Source of the DNA: Larimichthys crocea
Taxonomy: Eukaryota > Chordata > Actinopteri > Sciaenidae
Assembly: GCF_000972845.2 (NCBI RefSeq)
Contig: NC_040022.1
Coordinates: forward strand, 13,928,919-13,992,918
Length of the DNA stretch: 64,000 bases
Direction: 5' to 3'
Below the pieces are notes generated by a model that saw nothing but the letters and a program-made list of their open reading frames with translations, was not told where the DNA came from and did no database searches. How positions within the stretch are numbered: the first letter of the stretch is position 1; each line of letters begins with the position of its first letter. Positions 61,601-64,000 of this stretch are shown in pieces. A program made the position numbers and the translations under genes.

Positions 61601-64000
61601 TTTTGAGCAAATATACACGCCATTCTGTAACGTTACCCTATGACTGCATGTGGATGATGTTTTTGTAGTCCAACAACACAAAAAATACTCTGTGCTGTTC
61701 CAACTGTGTTTGACTCTTGACTCGGGAAATGATCTAGTTGATTGCGTAACATCAGTTTGAGGAGAGTCTCCTTATCTCTCATCTCGTCTTTTTCTTTAAT
61801 TTATTTTAGTTTGTTTATTTAATTTCTCCGAATCTCCAGTATTTGGCACCGATAGCTCATTAAAGTATAAGATGTAAAAATAAGTAGGCTACAACTGTTC
61901 AGTTCAGTGTGTGAAACATTTGATCAACATTTCAGATCTTATGCCATTCGTCTCCTTTTCAGGTTCTATGCATTGGCTGTCAACATTAGTTGCAGATCTT
62001 AGAGTTGTAGTTATTCCTAACTTTAATTACTTGTATTATATGTATGTCTACAGTGTATTACTGGTAAGCTGAGCACAGGGACATGCTGGCTCACTAGCTG
62101 TCATCATTTACATTTATAGACACACAAAGCTGAGTAATATTTAATGTTATTAGTAACACTTGTGCTTTTCCTACTATGAAAGGTTGAAATGTCTGCTGAA
62201 TAAAGGGCCTGTGGGCAATAGGTTGATGAGCCAAGGACGCTGCATCATAAATCAAACAGATGAGAGCAGATAAGCTGATACAAGCACGAATGGGTTGCTG
62301 TAAGTCCTAAGAATTCATTCAGGTAGATCCTAAAGGTTTTTACTAGATGATATAGGAATAAAATTTATATGAAGGTGACCTGGGCTTTAGGGGCAAGTAC
62401 TATATTTTAATGGTCCCAGAGCTTCTTGTAGCATCTGTGTTTTCCATGAGATAGCAGTTAATATTCACAGCTTAATGTCAGCAGAGCTATACAGGTGACT
62501 AAATAAAAATGTGAAATGTGAATGTTAATTCCCATGAGAAACACAGATCAAACTAAATGCAAGGCTGGGTCATAAAAAGTTATTATGCTGCACCTCAGAT
62601 ATATAATTTACCCATAAAAAGATCGTGATGGAATATGCTTACTCAGACACCATTAATCTCCACGGGACACATCGGAAATGTTGCTGGTAGCTGTGATAAG
62701 AACAGCCCATGCAACAAAACCTGTGAATGATCAATGTCTCTGCGGGGATCAGATAGACTGGAAATATATCAGTGAATATTTTTCTATATGAATTCCTCAA
62801 CAACATTGTCAGTTATTCCACTTCCACTTAAAAAATGTCATGGTGGAAATCCATTAATTTCATTGTAATTTGCTGCAATACAGTAGGTGGATTCAGACAC
62901 AAGGTCGAGGTGAATCTGAATGAATGTTCAACACTGGTGAACTTTGACATGTAAATTTGTGCCAATAGCACCAGTAGAACCAACAGCGAATGGGGGAGTC
63001 CAAAATGGAGGAAGCTATTTAAGGTTTTTAGCTGTATTTGAACTTATATTTAACCCAAAAGACTTCTTCTTTGCTGAGGTCAGTTACATTGCCCACTTGC
63101 CTAGCTCTGGTTCTGCCAGGACCTCGTCATCCTGGTAGTCCAGCACACCTGTTGTACAAACACTAGCACTACCCTGCTCTAAACTCATAGTCGTGGTAGC
63201 CTAACTAACAAACTGAGCTAACAGCAGCTATAAATCACAGCAGTTTACTTTACTGCCCATCAGGAAACTCTGTCAGTAGTAGTAGTTGATATGAAGCAGC
63301 TGGAGAACATAAGATTGGAGGAAACCAGAAAACATTTTCTCCATAAAATATGATCCAGTTTCACCAAAATCAGTAAAATAATTGGTCTTTGACTTTGTGC
63401 CGCACAGCTTTACATACTTCTCGTGGGTTGTCGCACCAAGTTACATAGTGCAGAAAACAGACTTAAAGGGAATCAGACCATAACTGTATTTTAATGTTAA
63501 TTGTTTCTACACTATAGTGTTGCTTTTACTAAGTTAAGTACTTTTTTGATATAGTATCTGAGTACTACCACAACTGGAACAAAGCTAACAAGCTTGCTAA
63601 TTAAAATAAATAACCAATTAGCAACTGTCCTTATCTTTACCCTTTTATGACTCTGAGAGAGAAAAAACTGTTCGCTGACTGGAGATGTATTTGTGATGAA
63701 CTAGTTAGCATATTCCAGTCTTGCAAGCTGTTGGCTCACCCTTAAGTAACTTTGCTCTCTACAGTTACATCACCAAATCTCAAGCATCACCTATTTACCA
63801 AGTTTCATGTATACAGCGAAAAAAAAATCAGAATTTGAAAAGCTTACCTAAGGAACAGTCTTCTCCATAAAAGCCTTCATCGCAGACACATTGGCCATCC
63901 ACACATCGCCCGTTACCGATGCAGTCATTGGGACACTTCTGGATGCTGCAGTCCTCGCCGGTGAAGTGCGGGAAACACACACATTTTCCATCCACGCAGT
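31505..64000 (-). CDS. tnn: tenascin-W/N (tnn), partial: EGF-like to stop codon
   Basis: Extracellular matrix glycoprotein of the tenascin family, known from developing skeletal tissue, stem-cell niches and tumour stroma. In transcript order the window holds one EGF-like exon (continuing past the right edge), 14 FNIII domains and the fibrinogen-like globe. There are 23 exons and about 4.6 kb of coding sequence, all joined by GT/AG sites in consistent phase. Assignment to tenascin-W rather than -C or -R rests on the near-identical central FNIII domains (V/W-x-P-V-Q-A-x-[17 protein letters not shown]), typical of TNN, and on synteny with kiaa0040 and tnr. The signal peptide, oligomerisation heptads and first EGF repeats lie beyond 64000. 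The domain count exceeds the roughly dozen I recall for mammals and far exceeds zebrafish. Confidence 0.93.
32789..32952 (-). CDS. tnn: tnn exon: fibrinogen-like domain part 4
   Basis: Reads [11 protein letters not shown], the calcium-site loop [20 protein letters not shown] (the second disulfide pair) and [10 protein letters not shown], then donor GTGAGT. The two cysteines and the acidic loop are the expected fibrinogen-domain residues. Enters with 2 nt of a split Gly codon and ends at a codon boundary. Confidence 0.93.
33543..33707 (-). CDS. tnn: tnn exon: fibrinogen-like domain part 3
   Basis: Acceptor TCTCCTCCAG; reads [20 protein letters not shown], then [10 protein letters not shown] and [12 protein letters not shown]; donor G|GTGGGC. 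Matches the central fibrinogen-domain strand region of tenascins. Confidence 0.93.
33816..33912 (-). CDS. tnn: tnn exon: fibrinogen-like domain part 2
   Basis: Acceptor CCCTTTAG; reads [16 protein letters not shown], then [12 protein letters not shown]; donor G|GTGAGT. The Q-R-R-x-x-G-x-x-D-F-x-x-x-W and G-F-G-N-x-x-x-E-F-W-x-G signatures are diagnostic of fibrinogen-related domains. Confidence 0.94.
34110..34261 (-). CDS. tnn: tnn exon: fibrinogen-like domain part 1
   Basis: Acceptor ACGTCCTTAG; reads [35 protein letters not shown] and [10 protein letters not shown]; donor GTATGA. Contains the first Cys pair of the globe (DCFQ and VYCDME). Confidence 0.94.
34390..34528 (-). CDS. tnn: tnn exon: FNIII domain 14, second half
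   Basis: Acceptor TGTGGTCAG; reads [19 protein letters not shown], then [17 protein letters not shown] and TIFKT; donor ACAG|GTCT. The Y-x-V-x-x-x-A-Y core of FNIII strands F-G is clear. This split domain directly precedes the fibrinogen globe, as in other tenascins. Confidence 0.9.
35417..35547 (-). CDS. tnn: tnn exon: FNIII domain 14, first half
   Basis: Acceptor AATCCACAG; reads [20 protein letters not shown], then [22 protein letters not shown]; donor AAG|GTACTT. It joins in frame to 34528 (NMK-TVEKQ). It is clearly different in sequence from the amplified domains upstream. Confidence 0.9.
35548..37798 (-). other. tnn: tnn intron between FNIII 13 and 14
   Basis: 2.25 kb, no further FNIII-like exon or recognisable repeat seen. 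Confidence 0.6.
37799..38062 (-). CDS. tnn: tnn exon: FNIII domain 13
   Basis: 264 nt, phase 1-1; acceptor TTCCTCTAG, donor ACAG|GTTAAT. Reads [53 protein letters not shown] and [13 protein letters not shown]. It is the most divergent of the ten amplified copies, with unique ASD and ATRK...TRAET changes. Confidence 0.93.
39566..39829 (-). CDS. tnn: tnn exon: FNIII domain 12 (type A)
   Basis: 264 nt, phase 1-1. Type A signature: [51 protein letters not shown]. Donor ACAG|GTTTAC. Sister copies are at 41702-41965 and 44560-44823. Confidence 0.94.
40149..40412 (-). CDS. tnn: tnn exon: FNIII domain 11 (type B)
   Basis: 264 nt, phase 1-1. Type B signature: [51 protein letters not shown]. Differs from the copies at 42.2 and 45.1 kb by E to K in SEKIPVG. 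Confidence 0.94.
40731..40994 (-). CDS. tnn: tnn exon: FNIII domain 10 (type C)
   Basis: 264 nt, phase 1-1. Type C signature: [43 protein letters not shown]. The intron before it (in transcript order) is the shortest of the three long introns, and the flank after it resembles that of the type B exons. Confidence 0.94.
41702..41965 (-). CDS. tnn: tnn exon: FNIII domain 9 (type A)
   Basis: 264 nt, phase 1-1. Type A with private changes: [42 protein letters not shown]. Confidence 0.94.
42212..42475 (-). CDS. tnn: tnn exon: FNIII domain 8 (type B)
   Basis: 264 nt, phase 1-1. Type B. From the core SWDQVQ onward its protein sequence is identical to FNIII 5 (45148-45411). Confidence 0.94.
42841..43104 (-). 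CDS. tnn: tnn exon: FNIII domain 7 (B/C chimera)
   Basis: 264 nt, phase 1-1. It occupies the type C position in its three-exon unit and is flanked by introns like those of FNIII 4, but encodes the type B half [16 protein letters not shown] with SSEEIPVG, followed by the type C marker GSDSSSY. See findings. Confidence 0.94.
44560..44823 (-). CDS. tnn: tnn exon: FNIII domain 6 (type A)
   Basis: 264 nt, phase 1-1. Type A, almost identical to FNIII 12; differs by LKPG in place of LRPG. Confidence 0.94.
45148..45411 (-). CDS. tnn: tnn exon: FNIII domain 5 (type B)
   Basis: 264 nt, phase 1-1. Type B reference copy ([32 protein letters not shown]). Confidence 0.94.
45774..46037 (-). CDS. tnn: tnn exon: FNIII domain 4 (type C)
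   Basis: 264 nt, phase 1-1; acceptor CCCCATGCAG rather than the CCTCTAG shared by later copies. Reads [50 protein letters not shown]. First member of the amplified set in transcript order. Confidence 0.94.
46038..47906 (-). other. tnn: tnn intron between FNIII 3 and 4
   Basis: 1.87 kb, no exon or recognised repeat; not homologous by eye to the amplified introns downstream. Confidence 0.6.
47907..48170 (-). CDS. tnn: tnn exon: FNIII domain 3
   Basis: 264 nt, phase 1-1; acceptor TTCATCAG, donor ACAG|GTAAAC. Reads [55 protein letters not shown]. The TNLxT...TEDTATVxW wording is the hallmark of TNN repeats as I recall them in mammals. It is probably closest to the ancestral repeat from which FNIII 4-13 expanded. 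Confidence 0.94.
51660..52590 (+). mobile_element. degenerate Rex1-like LINE reverse transcriptase fragment
   Basis: Across shifted frames the + strand reads [33 protein letters not shown]-stop-LGVHI and [10 protein letters not shown]. This follows the order of RT motifs in fish Rex1/Babar-type non-LTR elements (HLDNKD...FIDYSSAFN...GAPQGCVLSPLLY...[13 protein letters not shown]...FKFLGVHI...TLKDKS). It ends in CTTTATTGAATCTGAATC, consistent with a LINE 3' tail. Multiple stops, frameshifts and loss of the FADD motif show it is dead. It lies antisense in a tnn intron. Confidence 0.7.
52590..52608. repeat. (CAG)n short microsatellite at LINE 3' end
   Basis: Six CAG units immediately after the LINE tail. 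Confidence 0.7.
53158..53347 (+). mobile_element. tRNA-derived SINE with target site duplication
   Basis: A tRNA-like head has an A-box-like GGTAGCGTAGTGGG (53167-53180) and a near-perfect B box GGTTCGAATCC (53233-53243), followed by a C/T-rich body and an A-rich tail (ATTAAAAGGCATGAAAAGCC). Flanks AATACATTTGAGCGTTG and AATACATTTGAATGTTG form a direct repeat with two mismatches, as left by LINE-mediated insertion. I recognise the family as common in percomorph fish; I do not assign a name. Antisense frames over it are not genes. Confidence 0.8.
55055..55144 (-). CDS. tnn: tnn exon: FNIII domain 2, second half
   Basis: 90 nt; acceptor TTTCTGCAG, donor ACAG|GTCAGT. Reads [18 protein letters not shown] and SSSVTGAT. 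The G-L-x-P-G-T-x-Y FNIII signature is intact. Joins 55621 through a split Gly codon. Confidence 0.92.
55621..55803 (-). CDS. tnn: tnn exon: FNIII domain 2, first half
   Basis: 183 nt; acceptor ATCCTTCCCAG, donor GTTG|GTAAGTG. Reads [36 protein letters not shown] and [10 protein letters not shown]. Typical FNIII A-E strands. Confidence 0.92.
57380..57509 (-). CDS. tnn: tnn exon: FNIII domain 1, second half
   Basis: 130 nt if the acceptor is CCAAG at 57510; donor ACAG|GTAAGC. Reads [31 protein letters not shown] and ADKIEATT. A second in-frame acceptor (TTCAG) would start it at 57503 and drop Val-Gln. Alignment length to other FNIII domains favours 57509, but both are possible. Confidence 0.88.
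57601..57734 (-). CDS. tnn: tnn exon: FNIII domain 1, first half
   Basis: 134 nt; acceptor TTTCTTCCGCTTAG, donor CAG|GTAGGT. Reads [20 protein letters not shown], then [14 protein letters not shown] and NSALQQ. The first Val codon is split with the EGF exon. Confidence 0.92.
57735..63847 (-). other. tnn: tnn intron between EGF-like repeats and FNIII 1 (6.1 kb)
   Basis: No exon found. A stretch near 57938-58220 (TGGTAACACTTAACGTCTCC, ATTGTTATAAACCATTTATT) resembles a dispersed fish repeat whose typical text is TAACACTTTA...TATAAACATTTATTA; boundaries unclear. Confidence 0.5.
63848..64000 (-). CDS. tnn: tnn exon: EGF-like repeats (partial, continues past window)
   Basis: The - strand reads [50 protein letters not shown] and then donor G|GTAAGC at 63847. 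These are tandem tenascin-type EGF repeats of about 31 residues with the six-Cys pattern and the closing G-x-x-C-x-C-x-x-G-F/H-x-G-E-D-C. The exon extends beyond 64000. Its phase-1 end joins FNIII 1. Confidence 0.93.
   Translation of the reverse strand, partial: TAWMENVCVSRTSPARTAASRSVPMTASVTGDVWMANVSAMKAFMEKTVP

Overview
This is a vertebrate, almost certainly teleost (probably percomorph), chromosomal window. The evidence is spliced genes with long introns and canonical GT/AG junctions, AT-rich intergenic DNA with microsatellites, and several repeats I recognise as fish families (a tRNA-derived SINE, Rex1-like and another LINE remnant, a Tc1-like transposase remnant, hAT and other MITEs). 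No prokaryotic gene, CRISPR array or operon is present. Nearly all long reading frames are chance or antisense frames; the real coding content is short exons.

Three genes can be supported. (1) The last coding exon of tenascin-R (tnr, + strand, 1974-2093) enters from the left edge and is followed by a probable 3.4-kb 3' UTR. (2) A one-exon coding region (23209-23538, + strand) encodes the fish homologue of KIAA0040, a small single-pass membrane protein with a very Cys-rich juxtamembrane segment. (3) Most of tenascin-W/N (tnn, also called tnw; - strand) runs from the right edge (EGF-like exon, 63848-64000) through 14 fibronectin type III domains to the fibrinogen-like domain and the stop codon at 31505. 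The order tnr / kiaa0040 / tnn, with tnr and kiaa0040 on one strand and tnn convergent to them, is the arrangement I know from human 1q25, which independently supports the three calls.

Layout: 1-5.6 kb tnr end; 6.1-9.3 kb a dense cluster of dead transposable elements; 9.3-17.5 kb intergenic with little content; 17.5-25.2 kb kiaa0040 with putative non-coding 5' exons and 3' UTR; 25.7-26.3 kb a repeat cluster; 26.3-31.5 kb intergenic with microsatellites; 31.5-64 kb tnn.

The most interesting structure is in tnn. FNIII domains 1, 2 and 14 are each split over two exons, while domains 3-13 are eleven single exons of exactly 264 nt, all phase 1-1. Ten of these (37799-46037) are near-copies arranged as a higher-order repeat of three-exon units with starts 2933, 2110 and 2932 bp apart, and homologous introns are included in the unit. 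Some exons look chimeric, suggesting repeated unequal exchange and gene conversion. Both tenascins encode extracellular matrix glycoproteins; kiaa0040 lies between them by conserved synteny, with no functional link visible in the sequence.
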